A DNA stretch of 64,000 nucleotides from Capsulimonas corticalis. GTDB lineage: Bacteria; Armatimonadota; Armatimonadia; Armatimonadales; Capsulimonadaceae. Where the stretch lies: positions 2,480,001 to 2,544,000 of the forward strand of contig NZ_AP025739.1 in the NCBI RefSeq assembly GCF_003574315.2. Reading direction: 5' to 3'. The notes below the pieces were generated by a model. The model was not told the origin of the DNA. It searched no databases and was given only the letters and a program-made list of their open reading frames with translations. The translations under genes were made by a program, and so were the position numbers. Positions 8,322 through 17,979 of this stretch are shown piece by piece; position 1 is the stretch's first letter, and every line of letters begins with the position of its first letter.

Positions 8322-8349
8322 CAGAGGCGGCGATGAGCCGCCGCCTCTG
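8322..8349 (-). terminator. Hairpin after the second glutaminase-family gene
   Basis: CAGAGGCGGCG and CGCCGCCTCTG pair around a short loop, 13 bases beyond the stop codon of the minus-strand gene ending at 8362. The following run is TCTCTGTGTTTT rather than a clean T tract, so it is a plausible but imperfect intrinsic terminator. Confidence 0.5.
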
Positions 8350-8361
8350 ACGAGAGAGGTG

Positions 8362-10917
8362 TTATTTCGCCGGCTGTACGTCGACGATTCCCAGGTCGAC
8401 GCCCTGGCCGCCGGTGGTCTGGTGGACATGGGCGGCGAGGGTGATCGCGGCGCCGGGTTTGATCAGCGCGCGCGCTTCGGGCGCGATGTCCAGCAGCGTG
8501 TAGCTGGTGGTCCAGCCGCCCTCGGTCGCGGCGAGGACGCCGTTGATATAGGCGTCGATATCCTCGTCATGGAACACGCTGAACTGCAGGTTGCGATAGG
8601 GGCCTGCCGGGAGCGTGACCGTGCGGCGGATCCAGATGTCGGCCGTTCCCCAGTCGGTATGGTGCGCGCCGTTGTTGCCGAAGCCCGCCGGGGCTTCCTT
8701 CCAGCTGGAGTCGTCGAAGTTCGCCGCCGTCCAGTTGTCCGCGGGCTTGTCGGTGGTGTAGCGCCAGGTCTGCGGCGTGGTCTCGGAGGTCGGGACGACA
8801 TCCTTGGTGACTGGCTTCGGAGGCAGCGGCGCCCATCCTGAGATTTTGGCGGTGTCGCGGCTCGCCCACTTCTTCCAAATGGCCTGGTCGGTCAGCGCCT
8901 TGATGAAGAAACCGCCGACGACCGGGCGGGCGTGCATGCCGTCGCTATGAATGTCGTCCGTGACGTACGAGTCCATGATCGGGGAGCGCGACGTGGTCGT
9001 GTTCAGGTAATCATAGATCGGCGTGATCACGGCTTCGAAGTCGGCCTGGTTATCGGCGAGCGTCGCGCTCCAGATCGACCAGTCGGTCTTCGTGATATGG
9101 GTGCGCGAGTCGAGAGGGACGCCGTACTTCTGCATCACCGTCTTGTAATAGGTGACTTCTTTCTGCCCCGTGTTGTCGGGGAAGACGTTCAGGCCGAGAA
9201 CTTTGTCCCAGACAAGATTGTACTTCTGGCTCCAGGTATTCGGCTTATCAAACGCCAGCAGCGAGTGGTCGCCAGCGTCGGCGACTTTCGCCCAGTGCGC
9301 CGCGTCCGCTTTGGCGATCGCCGAATACTTGTCGGCGTTGGCCGTCTCGCCGCGCATCCGGCACAGGTCGCTGTAGGCGGCCAGCGCGAGGATACCCTTG
9401 ATTGAGAGGTTCGCGTTGTGCGCCAGATGTCCCATAAAGTCGTCGGTGCAGAGCTGGTCCTCGGGGTCCAGGCCGTACTGCTCCAGATACTGAGCCCACT
9501 GCGTGATCTGCGGCCACCAGGGAGTCACGAAGTCCGCATTTCCTTCGGCTTTGGCGATGGCGTCGCAGTCGATCAGGATATTGCCGGATTCTTCGACCGG
9601 CATCTGCTCGCCGCCGTCGTCAGTGCCGCGCGCGACGGGGTAAGTGCCCAGGTCATGCGGGGAGTTGGGGAACTTCCAGTGGTCCGATGCGCCGTAGGCG
9701 AGCACCGGCGCGAGCGAGGCTTTCGCGAGCGTCGGGCTGAGCATGATCCAGATCGGCTCCATCGGGAAGATGACGTCCACGGTGGCGATATCGCCGTTGC
9801 TGGTGTTCTCCTTGGTGAAGAAGAGCGGCTTGCCGTTTTTGTCCGCCGCCAGGCCGTTTGCGGCGAAGCACTGGCGGTAGGCGAGGGCGGTGATCTGCGC
9901 GTACTTGGCGCCGCCGACTTTGGTCAGGTCGGCCATTAGCTCGGTGTCGAAGCTCGCGCAGCGCGTCTGCACGTCGGCGTAATCTTTTTCGGCCGCTTGC
10001 AGCATGGTGGACGGCGTGGCGCCGTTGCGGCGCCAGTAGGGGCGCAGGTTTTCGCCGAAGAACTTGACCGTGTAAATCTCATCGTAGGCCACGCTTATGT
10101 GGCGCGATACGGCGGTCTTGCCGACCTTGCCCAGATCGAAGGTGAACGCGAGGACGGGCTGATCGTCGGTGGTGGGACGCGGCATGCGGCTGTCATCCGT
10201 CGCCGTCAGCGCGCCGCTCTTGACGAACGACGCCGTCAGCGCGGCGTCGCCGCCAATCGCCGATTTCGACTGTGCGGAGTTCGCGGCCGCATAAGCGTAG
10301 CCCCAGTCGATGCGGGTGTCGTCTCCGGGCGGAGTCAGCAGGGTCTGCGCCTTGGTTCCGACGCTGAGCGCCGTCAGCGGTCCGAACGTCGCGCGCTTCC
10401 AGACGACCGGCTGTTCGGGAGTGTTCACGGCGAGCTGGGAGCTGGTGCTGTCGTAGAGGGAGACGGTGTGGGCGGCGCCGTCGACCGATTTGACTTCCCA
10501 GGTGATGTAAGAGAGCGGGCGGGACAGCACGTTCAGATCGCTCGGCAGCGCGGCCGTGGTGAACGTCATGGTGACGTGGACGGCGGCGTTTTCGAATTCG
10601 TAGATGCTGCGCGTCGGCAGCACTTTGAGGCCGACCTGCGGCAGCACGGGCGTGTCTACCGGGTCGTTGCCCATCAGACGGTAGGTCTGCCCATCGATGC
10701 GAATCAAGCTGACCAGGGCGTGGTCGCGCTTGGTCCAATGCTGCGTGGTCGCTTCATTGAGGTGATCCGCCGGGGACCAGACACTGAGATACGGGTTGAA
10801 GGTGACGAGCGGGACGGACGGCGGGCGAAGGTCAGTTTCCGCTCCCGCGCCGCGCAGCGGCAGGAGCGCCGACGCCGCCGCGAATGCGACGAATGTCTTG
10901 GACGCAAATGGTTTCAT
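8362..10917 (-). CDS. Secreted glutaminase A-like protein (DUF4965 family), copy 2
   Basis: This 851-residue protein aligns over its full length with the downstream copy, with the same signal peptide position, core motifs (TDLRPPSVPLVTFNPYLSVWS, EDQLCTDDFMGHLAHNANLSIKGI, YNLVWDKVLGLNVFP) and the same C-terminal jelly-roll module (WIRRTVTLPAGPYRNLQF). The two arose by tandem duplication and have since diverged. Both retain acidic and aromatic residues of the core, so both may be active, perhaps on different glutamine-containing substrates. No ribosome site precedes the ATG; instead a TATAAT box lies four bases upstream, suggesting leaderless translation. Confidence 0.88.
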   Translation of the reverse strand: MKPFASKTFVAFAAASALLPLRGAGAETDLRPPSVPLVTFNPYLSVWSPADHLNEATTQHWTKRDHALVSLIRIDGQTYRLMGNDPVDTPVLPQVGLKVLPTRSIYEFENAAVHVTMTFTTAALPSDLNVLSRPLSYITWEVKSVDGAAHTVSLYDSTSSQLAVNTPEQPVVWKRATFGPLTALSVGTKAQTLLTPPGDDTRIDWGYAYAAANSAQSKSAIGGDAALTASFVKSGALTATDDSRMPRPTTDDQPVLAFTFDLGKVGKTAVSRHISVAYDEIYTVKFFGENLRPYWRRNGATPSTMLQAAEKDYADVQTRCASFDTELMADLTKVGGAKYAQITALAYRQCFAANGLAADKNGKPLFFTKENTSNGDIATVDVIFPMEPIWIMLSPTLAKASLAPVLAYGASDHWKFPNSPHDLGTYPVARGTDDGGEQMPVEESGNILIDCDAIAKAEGNADFVTPWWPQITQWAQYLEQYGLDPEDQLCTDDFMGHLAHNANLSIKGILALAAYSDLCRMRGETANADKYSAIAKADAAHWAKVADAGDHSLLAFDKPNTWSQKYNLVWDKVLGLNVFPDNTGQKEVTYYKTVMQKYGVPLDSRTHITKTDWSIWSATLADNQADFEAVITPIYDYLNTTTSRSPIMDSYVTDDIHSDGMHARPVVGGFFIKALTDQAIWKKWASRDTAKISGWAPLPPKPVTKDVVPTSETTPQTWRYTTDKPADNWTAANFDDSSWKEAPAGFGNNGAHHTDWGTADIWIRRTVTLPAGPYRNLQFSVFHDEDIDAYINGVLAATEGGWTTSYTLLDIAPEARALIKPGAAITLAAHVHQTTGGQGVDLGIVDVQPAK

Positions 10918-10921
10918 TGGG

Positions 10922-10951
10922 ATTATACCTATCTTCGAGGTTACTGCCCAA
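10922..10951 (-). promoter_or_regulatory. Candidate promoter for a leaderless glutaminase-family gene
   Basis: On the minus strand TTGGGC, an 18-base spacer and TATAAT are followed by only CCCA before the ATG at 10917. Transcription would start at or within the initiation codon. The absence of a Shine-Dalgarno sequence agrees. Inferred from sequence alone. Confidence 0.45.
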
Positions 10952-11033
10952 TTTTACCATTCCACGCACAAAAGGACCATAGTCGAAACGCACACGCGTC
11001 TTCGTCAAAAGCACATCGTGAGCGGCCATTCTC

Positions 11034-12143
11034 TCAGCCGAGGATGGGGATTTCCGGCGCGATCGCCTCATTGAACACGCGCGCGGCTCCGTCTTCGGTG
11101 ACGGTGAAGATGTTTTCCAGGCGCACGCCGAACTTGCCGGGCAGATAGATCCCCGGCTCGATCGAGCAGCAGTTGCCCGGCTGTAGCTTGATGCGGTTGC
11201 CTTCGACGATGTAAGGGGACTCGTGGTCTTCCAGGCCGATGCCGTGTCCGGTGCGGTGCAGGAAGAAGTCGCCATAGCCGGCGTCGGCGATCACCTTGCG
11301 CGCGGCGGCGTCCACATCATGCCCGGTCGCGCCGGGCTGCACGGCGGCCACCGCCGCTTGATGCGCCGCGTAGACGATCTCGTAGACACGTTTGGCCTCA
11401 TCGCTGGCATGCTCGATGGCCGCGACGCGCGTGATGTCGCCGCAGTAGCCGTCGACCTTCGCGCCGAAGTCCAGCACCATCACGTCGCCGCTTTTGATGC
11501 GTGTTTTGCCGGTATGGTGGTGCGGCAGCGCTCCGTTCGCGCCCGCGCCGATGATCGATCCGAACGACGTGGTGTGTCCGCGCTCGTTCAGGCTCGTTTC
11601 AATCGCCAGTGCGACGCTGCGTTCGGTCGCGCCGATCTTGCAGGCGTCGTAGACGATGGGAATCAGCGAATCCGTGACATCGGCGGCGTGCTGCATCGCG
11701 GCCAGCTCCAGCGTATCCTTGGCGGCGCGCAGCGGTTCGATGGCCGAGCCGGCGAGTTTCAGCAGTGTGGTCGGCGCCAATCCCTGGATCTTCAATGCGA
11801 AGCGCGCGGGCATGCTTTCGTCGAGCCCGACGATTCCAATATCGAGCGTCAGGTCCACGAACACTTCCGCCAGCAACGTTTCCCAGCCGCCGGCGTCGTC
11901 CCAAACGCGCACGTCCGTGACGCCCGCCGGGTTCGCGCGCACCTGCTCCGCGTTGATCGCCGGCGTGATGAACAGCCACGGCTGGTCGTCCGGCACGATC
12001 AGCGCCAGCAGGCGCTCGTAGCCTTCCTCGCTGAATCCCGTCAGATAGCGCATCGCGGCGCCGGGCGTCAGGATCAGCGTGTCCAGTCCCTGAAGCGCCA
12101 TCTCTGTGCGCACGCGGCTCAATCGCTGTTCGTAGATGTTCAT
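11034..12143 (-). CDS. M24 family Xaa-Pro aminopeptidase
   Basis: The 369-residue protein has the two-domain layout of proline peptidases: an N-terminal creatinase-like domain (residues 1-130) and a C-terminal pita-bread domain. Metal ligands are visible in VLDFGAKVDGYCGDITR (two Asp), HRTGHGIGLEDHESP (His), EPGIYLPGKFGVRLEN (Glu) and the last Glu near the end of that motif. The enzyme removes N-terminal residues preceding proline, in the cytoplasm, since no signal peptide is present. It lies downstream of a TolB-like gene and upstream of the glutaminase-family pair, fitting a peptide-scavenging theme. PepP and PepQ are not distinguished. Confidence 0.93.
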   Translation of the reverse strand: MNIYEQRLSRVRTEMALQGLDTLILTPGAAMRYLTGFSEEGYERLLALIVPDDQPWLFITPAINAEQVRANPAGVTDVRVWDDAGGWETLLAEVFVDLTLDIGIVGLDESMPARFALKIQGLAPTTLLKLAGSAIEPLRAAKDTLELAAMQHAADVTDSLIPIVYDACKIGATERSVALAIETSLNERGHTTSFGSIIGAGANGALPHHHTGKTRIKSGDVMVLDFGAKVDGYCGDITRVAAIEHASDEAKRVYEIVYAAHQAAVAAVQPGATGHDVDAAARKVIADAGYGDFFLHRTGHGIGLEDHESPYIVEGNRIKLQPGNCCSIEPGIYLPGKFGVRLENIFTVTEDGAARVFNEAIAPEIPILG

Positions 12144-12176
12144 AGATGAGACGATTGTACCCCGCCGCGCCGCCGC

Positions 12177-13112
12177 TCACAAGTGCGGACGCCATGCGGG
12201 CGTGCTGTCGGTTGTGGAGCCGTCCGAGATTTGGCGCGGGTGGGCGCCATTGGCGTTCGCGACATAAATCTGGCTTTTGGTGTTGACCGCAACACGGCAG
12301 AATGCGATTTGCCGCCCATCCGGGGACCACGCGGGCGAGAAGTCATCGTACTGGGTGTGTATCCATTCCCGAAGACGGGATTTGCGATGAAGCCGCAGCA
12401 CGTAAATACGTGAGCGCCCATTGCGCTTCCAGGTGAACGCGATCTTTCGGCCGTCTGGGGACCATGCGGGCGCGTCGAAGTTGTGGCGCGCCATTGCCGG
12501 AAAGGCAGGGTGCGCGCCCGATCCATCGGCGCTGGCGATAAAGATTTGGGAGCGCCCTTGCGCGGGATCGAAATGGATGTAGGCGTAGCGGGAGCCGCTC
12601 GGGGACCATGTGGGAGATCCGTCTTCTCCGGGGCCATGGCTGAGCCGCTTGGCGCGTCCGCTGGAAACATTGAGCGAGTAGATCCTGTAATGTCCGATAG
12701 CGTCGTGATACGCGCTGAAGAGAATTGTCTTTCCATCGGGCGAAAATCGTGGATCGGCGCAAAGGTCTTTGCCATCCGTCAATCGGACTTTCCCGGTTCC
12801 ATCCGCATGAATCAGAAAGATCTGAAAGCGGCTTACCGACGGATCATAGCGCCGGAACGCGATCTTCGAGCCGTCCGGGCTCCACGACGGCGACGTTGGG
12901 TCTCCATAAACCGGCGCATCCGTGGTGATGTGCGTGACGCGCCCGTCGCGCGGCGACATCACGCACACCTGACCGACCCGATCGAAGGCGATCCGATCGG
13001 AGCGAGGGTGAGCGGGATGCGCCGCATGGTGAGCTTTCGCGGCGGCGCCAATGTTGACGCCGCCGCCGAGCAGTATCGCCGCCATCGTCCAATGAAACGA
13101 ATTGCGCGCCAC
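12177..13112 (-). CDS. Secreted TolB-like beta-propeller (PD40 repeats)
   Basis: I place the start at a GTG (13112) preceded by AAGGAG rather than at the TTG 24 bases earlier. The N-terminus is a signal sequence (WTMAAILLGGGVNIGAAAKA). Six PD40 repeats follow, each with a version of 'SPDGSKIAF' (SWSPDGSKIAFRR, RFSPDGKTILF, TWSPSGSRYAY, AWSPDGRKIAF, AWSPDGRQIAF), giving a six-bladed propeller like the C-terminal domain of TolB. It is probably periplasmic or exported and binds a partner rather than catalysing a reaction. It is paralogous to the next upstream gene. Confidence 0.85.
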   Translation of the reverse strand: MARNSFHWTMAAILLGGGVNIGAAAKAHHAAHPAHPRSDRIAFDRVGQVCVMSPRDGRVTHITTDAPVYGDPTSPSWSPDGSKIAFRRYDPSVSRFQIFLIHADGTGKVRLTDGKDLCADPRFSPDGKTILFSAYHDAIGHYRIYSLNVSSGRAKRLSHGPGEDGSPTWSPSGSRYAYIHFDPAQGRSQIFIASADGSGAHPAFPAMARHNFDAPAWSPDGRKIAFTWKRNGRSRIYVLRLHRKSRLREWIHTQYDDFSPAWSPDGRQIAFCRVAVNTKSQIYVANANGAHPRQISDGSTTDSTPAWRPHL

Positions 13113-13182
13113 AGGGTGCTCCTTAAGCTCTCGCAAAAAGGCTCGCGCCTTGGAGTTTGGAAAAACCGGATCGTCGTGTCGT

Positions 13183-14805
13183 TTATTGCACGCTCAGGAT
13201 CTCTCCCGTGTGCGAATCGATGCGAACCTCAGAGGCCCCCTGCGGCGCCTTATTGTTCCCTTTGCCGTCCATAGCCGCCAGGAACTTGCCTTGCAGAACG
13301 ATCGCGCCGCCCGAAATGTGCGACTGGAGCGCGTCCGTGGATTGCGCCTTGACGACGTGGCTCGTGGCGTACGGCAGCACGGAGGCGACGAGTCCCGTAG
13401 CGGCGTCGAAGCTGACAATAGCGTTCGTGGCGGTCGCGAGCGTTGAGCCGGCTCCAATCACACGCACGTAAGTGGACGTCAATCCATTCCAATACTTTAA
13501 TCCGGTGAGAGCATCGGACGCCGAAATCGTAAAGATCAGATTTGGCGCATTGGCGACGTCGGTGGGAAGCGCCGCAACTCTGGTTCCCGAAGGCGTCGTC
13601 GCGTCGAATGTCAGCAGACTGGTGATTGCCGTCCCTTGCTGGCTGTACAGGAATCCGGAAGCCGCGGTTCCGTAGTTGTAGCCTGCGGGCCCGACAAAGT
13701 AACGCTTGGTGATGAGCGTGGACCAGGAGGGAGTGGCGTCGTTCGCGGAGCCGTCGGAAATCCTTGCTGGCTGTGTCCCATCCGCATTGGCGACATAGAT
13801 TTGAGAATGTCCCGTGGAGTCCGTGCGGCTGAAGGTGATTTTACTGCCGTCCGGAGCCCATGCGGGGTAAAAATCATCATAACTCGAGGAGGTGAGGCCT
13901 TGTAAGCTGGCGCCGCTGACCAGCCCCGCATAGATGTGATAGTTGGAGCCGTTCTTCCAGACAAAGGCAATCTTGGTTCCATCGGGAGACCACGCCGGCT
14001 CAAAAAAGTCATAGGTAGCATAAGCCGAGAATACGGCGTGTGCTCCGGAACCATTCGCATTTGCAATATAGATTTGATAGTGTCCCGCCGTTGAGTCGTA
14101 ATGGACGTAAGCGTACTTGGAGCCATCCGGCGACCACGTGGGGTCATTATCAACGGATACTCCGGTGCTGAGGCGCGTCGCGGCTCCGCCGGTGGGGTTA
14201 ATCGAGTAGATCTGTTGTGCTCCGGCGCTGGAATTGTATGTGTCGTACAGAATGGCCGAGTTTGTGGGGGATGCGCTGGGGTTGAAGCAGTCGCTTGTCC
14301 CATCCGTCAGTCGCACCATTCCCGTTTTATCGGCGTTGATCGTGAAGATTTGGAAATGTGACACCGTAGTGTCATAACGTGAGAACGCGATCTTGGAGTT
14401 ATTGAGGAGCCACACCGGCGTTGTGGCGTTTGAATATGTGATGAGATCACTTGTGAGCTCGGCGGCGTTTGCGCCGTTGGGAGATATCGTGTAAACCTCT
14501 CCGTTGCGATCAAACGCGATCTGCGTGTAGCTAAGGTTCGGAGACTGTGCGGCTTGAAGCGTGGTGATGCTGGCGCCCGCCACCCCCGTGACAACGGTAT
14601 TCGCGGAAGCGCCGACAACCGGCGTTTGCAAGGCGCCGACCACATTCGCGGTCAGCGCGCCAAACGTTTGCGTCTGTTCTCCACCGGTCGGCGTGGAAGT
14701 GCTGCTGGAGGACGAGCCGCCGCCGCCGCCACATCCCGGCAGCGCGGTCACGCTGAGGAAAAGCGCCGATGCGGAAACAGCGCGGTAGAGTGAATTTCTT
14801 GTCAA
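13183..14805 (-). CDS. TolB-like propeller lipoprotein with extra C-terminal domain
   Basis: A TTG at 14805, preceded by GAAAGAGG, is the likely start (540 residues); an ATG at 14853 would add 16 residues. The N-terminus carries a lipobox-like ALPGCGGGGG followed by Ser-rich linker, so the protein is probably a lipoprotein. PD40 repeats (WSPDGSKYAYVHYD, AWSPDGTKIAFVWK, AWAPDGSKITFSR) make the propeller. The C-terminal about 150 residues form a separate, unrecognised domain ending EVRIDSHTGEILSVQ, with 'GAIVLQGKFLAAMDGKG' before it. Each repeat reports an 'SQIYVANADG' pattern shared with the downstream paralogue. Role unknown. Confidence 0.83.
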   Translation of the reverse strand: MTRNSLYRAVSASALFLSVTALPGCGGGGGSSSSSTSTPTGGEQTQTFGALTANVVGALQTPVVGASANTVVTGVAGASITTLQAAQSPNLSYTQIAFDRNGEVYTISPNGANAAELTSDLITYSNATTPVWLLNNSKIAFSRYDTTVSHFQIFTINADKTGMVRLTDGTSDCFNPSASPTNSAILYDTYNSSAGAQQIYSINPTGGAATRLSTGVSVDNDPTWSPDGSKYAYVHYDSTAGHYQIYIANANGSGAHAVFSAYATYDFFEPAWSPDGTKIAFVWKNGSNYHIYAGLVSGASLQGLTSSSYDDFYPAWAPDGSKITFSRTDSTGHSQIYVANADGTQPARISDGSANDATPSWSTLITKRYFVGPAGYNYGTAASGFLYSQQGTAITSLLTFDATTPSGTRVAALPTDVANAPNLIFTISASDALTGLKYWNGLTSTYVRVIGAGSTLATATNAIVSFDAATGLVASVLPYATSHVVKAQSTDALQSHISGGAIVLQGKFLAAMDGKGNNKAPQGASEVRIDSHTGEILSVQ

Positions 14806-15037
14806 TCGTGTGCCTCTTTCAAGATTGTGAAATGAGAGAACGCCAGGCATCATGAAGAGCGCCGACTGCTGTGAGCGTCCCCTTCATAACAAGATCGTCT
14901 GTTTGCGATGCGTGGCCGGCACAGATTTTCCGAATAGGAGTGTACCCAGTCCAGGCGGGAGCCTATGTATGGTATCTTTCAGATTCGGCTTGATCTCTAT
15001 TTATTGCAAAATAAAAGTGTTGCGTGGTAAAACAAAA

Positions 15038-15071
15038 ACGGCCGATCGCTCCTCAGAGAGCGATCGGCCGT
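15038..15071 (-). terminator. Intrinsic terminator of trpG
   Basis: A 14-bp stem (ACGGCCGATCGCTC with its complement) and a four-base loop are followed on the minus strand by TTTTTGTTTT. It lies about 40 bases beyond the trpG stop. The rest of the 14806-15109 interval holds nothing recognisable. Confidence 0.85.
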
Positions 15072-15109
15072 CGCAGCGCCGTAATGACGCGTGACTGGGG
15101 GAAACCTGG

Positions 15110-15679
15110 TCAGTTTTCCAGGAAATTCCGGATCATCTGTTTTCCATGCTCGGTCAGCACGGATTCCGGATGAAATTGCACCCCCTCCAGCGGCCACGTC
15201 TTATGCTTCAGTCCCATAATCTCCCCATCCGCCGATTCCGCCGTAATCTCCACGCTATCCGGCAGCGTCGCCCGCTCCACGATCAGCGAATGGTACCGAG
15301 TCGCCTCCAGCGGCGACGGCAGCCCGGCAAACACGCCCTTCCCGGTATGCGTGATCGCCGAAGTCTTCCCATGCATCAGCTTATCCGCCCGGATCACCTT
15401 GCCGCCGACCGCCTGCCCCAGCGCCTGCATTCCCAGGCAAACGCCAAAAATCGGAACCGTCGCCCCCAGCTCCCGGATCACCTCCAGCGTAATCCCCGCC
15501 TCATCCGGCGTCCCCGGCCCCGGCGATATTAAAATCTTCTCCGGCGCCAGCGCTTTAATGTCGGCGACCGTGAGCGTATCATTGCGGCGGACGTCTAGGT
15601 CCGCGCCCATCTCGCCCAGGTATTGGACAAGGTTGTAAGTGAAAGAGTCGTAGTTATCGATGACGAGCACTTTTGACAT
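15110..15679 (-). CDS. trpG: Anthranilate synthase glutamine amidotransferase subunit
   Basis: The product supplies ammonia from glutamine to anthranilate synthase (or aminodeoxychorismate synthase). The ATG at 15679 gives 189 residues starting [23 protein letters not shown], the family's N-terminus. The class I amidotransferase triad is present: Cys in [12 protein letters not shown] (near residue 79) and His/Glu in [11 protein letters not shown] near the C-terminus. The gene stands alone, away from trpE and from trpDCF. It could serve both tryptophan and folate synthesis (TrpG/PabA). Confidence 0.93.
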   Translation of the reverse strand: MSKVLVIDNYDSFTYNLVQYLGEMGADLDVRRNDTLTVADIKALAPEKILISPGPGTPDEAGITLEVIRELGATVPIFGVCLGMQALGQAVGGKVIRADKLMHGKTSAITHTGKGVFAGLPSPLEATRYHSLIVERATLPDSVEITAESADGEIMGLKHKTWPLEGVQFHPESVLTEHGKQMIRNFLEN

Positions 15680-15750
15680 AATATCTGTTTCCTTAAGCGT
15701 ATCAAATGTGAGTTTGCAATGTCGTGACGTATCCGCGCCCATTCCCGCGT

Positions 15751-16671
15751 TCAACGCCACCAGTGATTCTCTGGCAGCAGGCGAACGTCAGAGTGCATGA
15801 CGTTTTCAAACCACGCTTTCATCTGCGTTTTCATGACCAAGTACTCCGAAGCCGCATGCGATGTCCCGATCAGCGACATGGGCGTCGTCTTGGCATACTC
15901 CATGATTCGGGCGTCGCGCGATCGGCCAATTTCGTTGTCGATATGATTTCGGATTTCGCCGGTCACATACGTCTGCGCTCCCTTGGATTGCGCCTCCTCG
16001 TAGAGCTCGACGCGTGTTCCGGCGCCGGCGACGATCGCAATGCGCGTGAGTTCGTTATGCTTCGCGCCGAGGAACTCCTCATAGGGAAGGTCCATCGCCG
16101 CGATGAGCTCGGCGATCAAAGTGTCGGTGCTGCGCGGCGCGAGTTCACAGATTGCTCCGTACGGTCCGTGTTCCCCGTCGTAAACATGGTCCACGATTGT
16201 CGCCCCAATTATCTCGATAATCGCTGCTGTCGTGCCAATTTGCCAGTTCAAGTCCATCGGTATATGGCACGAATAGTACGACAGACCGCGTTCGCGCATC
16301 GCCTGAAGCTGCGCCTCGGGGATGGGAATGATGAACGGTTCTGGCTGCGATTTGCCCCGAGGATCGCCCATCCGCATGTCGAGAGCATGATGCGAAAAGA
16401 ACAGATCGCCAGGCCGCGCCTGCTGGATAAATCGATCGATGACGATTTCACTTGGGAACACGCCGCAGAATACAGCGCCGACATCTTCGTGACCACGTAT
16501 CGTAAGCCCGTTGAACCGAGTGCAAAACTCTGGCTCGAAGTAGCCGCGCCAATCGACACCGAGAGGCTCATAAGTCATCGGCACAAACTGCCGAAACGCG
16601 GGATCGCTGTCGACTTGCTTGATCTTGAAGAGGTCATCAAGCGCGCTTACGATGTGTGCGAGCTTTTGCAT
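15751..16671 (-). CDS. Nif3-like dinuclear metal centre protein
   Basis: This 306-residue protein matches the Nif3/YqfO family. Metal-binding motifs are [10 protein letters not shown] near residue 93, [13 protein letters not shown] near 134 and [13 protein letters not shown] near 272, which supply the His, Asp and Glu ligands; IVAGAGT and [17 protein letters not shown] are also typical. The start at 16671 has AAAGGAG in the correct place, better than the ATG 18 bases earlier. Family members form hexameric rings; the biochemical role is still unclear, although some are linked to GTP cyclohydrolase-like or tRNA-related functions. Confidence 0.88.
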   Translation of the reverse strand: MQKLAHIVSALDDLFKIKQVDSDPAFRQFVPMTYEPLGVDWRGYFEPEFCTRFNGLTIRGHEDVGAVFCGVFPSEIVIDRFIQQARPGDLFFSHHALDMRMGDPRGKSQPEPFIIPIPEAQLQAMRERGLSYYSCHIPMDLNWQIGTTAAIIEIIGATIVDHVYDGEHGPYGAICELAPRSTDTLIAELIAAMDLPYEEFLGAKHNELTRIAIVAGAGTRVELYEEAQSKGAQTYVTGEIRNHIDNEIGRSRDARIMEYAKTTPMSLIGTSHAASEYLVMKTQMKAWFENVMHSDVRLLPENHWWR

Positions 16672-16782
16672 GGCGATCTCCTTTCCCAAAATTATCTCCG
16701 ACTGAACAGATCAATGGTATTTTAGATATCATGCCTGTCGCTCTATGATATATATTTTGTAGACGCGCACTTAGCGTATCGC

Positions 16783-17424
16783 CTAGCGGCGCGGATCGCC
16801 CGTATGGTGGCCCAATCGCTCCAAGGCGCTGGCGACTCTGTCAGGGTAGTAAAACGCCCACAGGTCCATGCCGTGAGATCCGCTTTCGCGACACGCGTCA
16901 TTTTCGATATATAAGATACTCTCGATCGTGTCCAGGAAAACACTGTCGACTTGACGCCGTCCGATTTCGTCGGGTTTACCGTGGATCGGAATAATATCGA
17001 ACCACAGATAACATATCTCGTTGAGCGCGTCGGATTCGGGAGCGCCTCCGGGCTGCTCATAAAAAACATACGACGAACACCGCTGAGCAAAGCATTGTCG
17101 GAACAGCTGCTCCATCGCCTCAATACATCGCTTCCGACTTGGCCAGGGAACGGCTTCGTCCAGCAGCGCATACATATGATTTGAGCCGGTGTTGCTTGCC
17201 AAGAGCCAAAAACCTTGATTGAGCTGAGCGTTTGAGAACGGCGCCAGCACATCGCCGGCGTTTTCGAACAGCGCCGTCATGTACTCAACAACCTGGGCGT
17301 TATGCTCCTCCTCATTCCAGGACGGCGTATTCAAGTCCCAATGCCAGGCTGGTACGCTGAAGGGATGGTCGAATATGTACGCCACCCATTCCTCAAAGGT
17401 GTTAATTGAAAGTAGTTGGCACAT
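16783..17424 (-). CDS. Hypothetical protein in the accessory region
   Basis: The ATG at 17424 gives 213 residues starting MCQLLSINTFEEWVAYIFDHP. The protein is acidic, aromatic-rich and soluble, without signal peptide or membrane segments. The pattern (TFEEWVAYIFDHPF, VVEYMTALFENAGDVLAPFSNAQLNQGFWLLASN, EAVPWPSRKRCIEAMEQLFRQCFA) resembles small bacterial immunity-type proteins, but I do not recognise the family. It is the most downstream of a minus-strand group of orphan genes that differ in composition from their surroundings. Confidence 0.75.
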   Translation of the reverse strand: MCQLLSINTFEEWVAYIFDHPFSVPAWHWDLNTPSWNEEEHNAQVVEYMTALFENAGDVLAPFSNAQLNQGFWLLASNTGSNHMYALLDEAVPWPSRKRCIEAMEQLFRQCFAQRCSSYVFYEQPGGAPESDALNEICYLWFDIIPIHGKPDEIGRRQVDSVFLDTIESILYIENDACRESGSHGMDLWAFYYPDRVASALERLGHHTGDPRR

Positions 17425-17460
17425 CGTTCGTTCACCCCTCGGCTCGGCCGAATTCCCCAA

Positions 17461-17898
17461 TTACTTTATTCGTAGACGAGCGTTCAATGTATAATCTATA
17501 TTTTTGAAACCAATGTCCTCAAACTCGAATAGGATTCTCATATCAAGTGCGGCTGCTAGAATATTATCTGTCAGATTATCGAAATCAATGCGCGTGACAT
17601 CGACTGGGTTGTGCGCGGATCGTAGGTAGATCGATCCTTCGATATATCCTTCCTCCGGGTTGACAGGAAATATAAATGCAGTATTGGTCAATTCTGTGAT
17701 CGTTTTATCACCAAAATCAATCCAATCGAGCCGGATCGATGTCTTTACGCGTTCATCGTCTAATTCGAAAGGGACAATTGGAATTTCAATATTGTATAAG
17801 TCCTTGTCCGCATTCATAGGCTTGATTATACCGATTTCACAACTTAGGAAATGAACAGGAAAATCGACAATCTCGTCAATTTTATTGGTTTCAGACAT
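17461..17898 (-). CDS. Hypothetical AT-rich small protein
   Basis: The 145-residue product has no signal peptide. It appears beta-rich and acidic (FPVHFLSCEIG, IDWIDFGDKTITEL-like, AFIFPVNPEEGYIEGSIYLR). The gene is noticeably richer in A and T than neighbouring genes, which suggests recent acquisition. It ends 37 bases before the next gene's start on the same strand. Function unknown; an immunity role is conceivable from context only. Confidence 0.65.
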   Translation of the reverse strand: MSETNKIDEIVDFPVHFLSCEIGIIKPMNADKDLYNIEIPIVPFELDDERVKTSIRLDWIDFGDKTITELTNTAFIFPVNPEEGYIEGSIYLRSAHNPVDVTRIDFDNLTDNILAAALDMRILFEFEDIGFKNIDYTLNARLRIK

Positions 17899-17979
17899 TC
17901 ATTACCTCGTTAGTCATAAGACTGTCAGCTAGTTCTAAGTGATAATCATATCGCAAAAAACTCGAAGCAATGACGGTCC

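Noticed and set aside
9997-11148. 383-codon open frame antisense to the second glutaminase-family gene
   Set aside because: No motif, composition typical of antisense of a GC-rich gene, and it crosses the start and promoter of the real gene.
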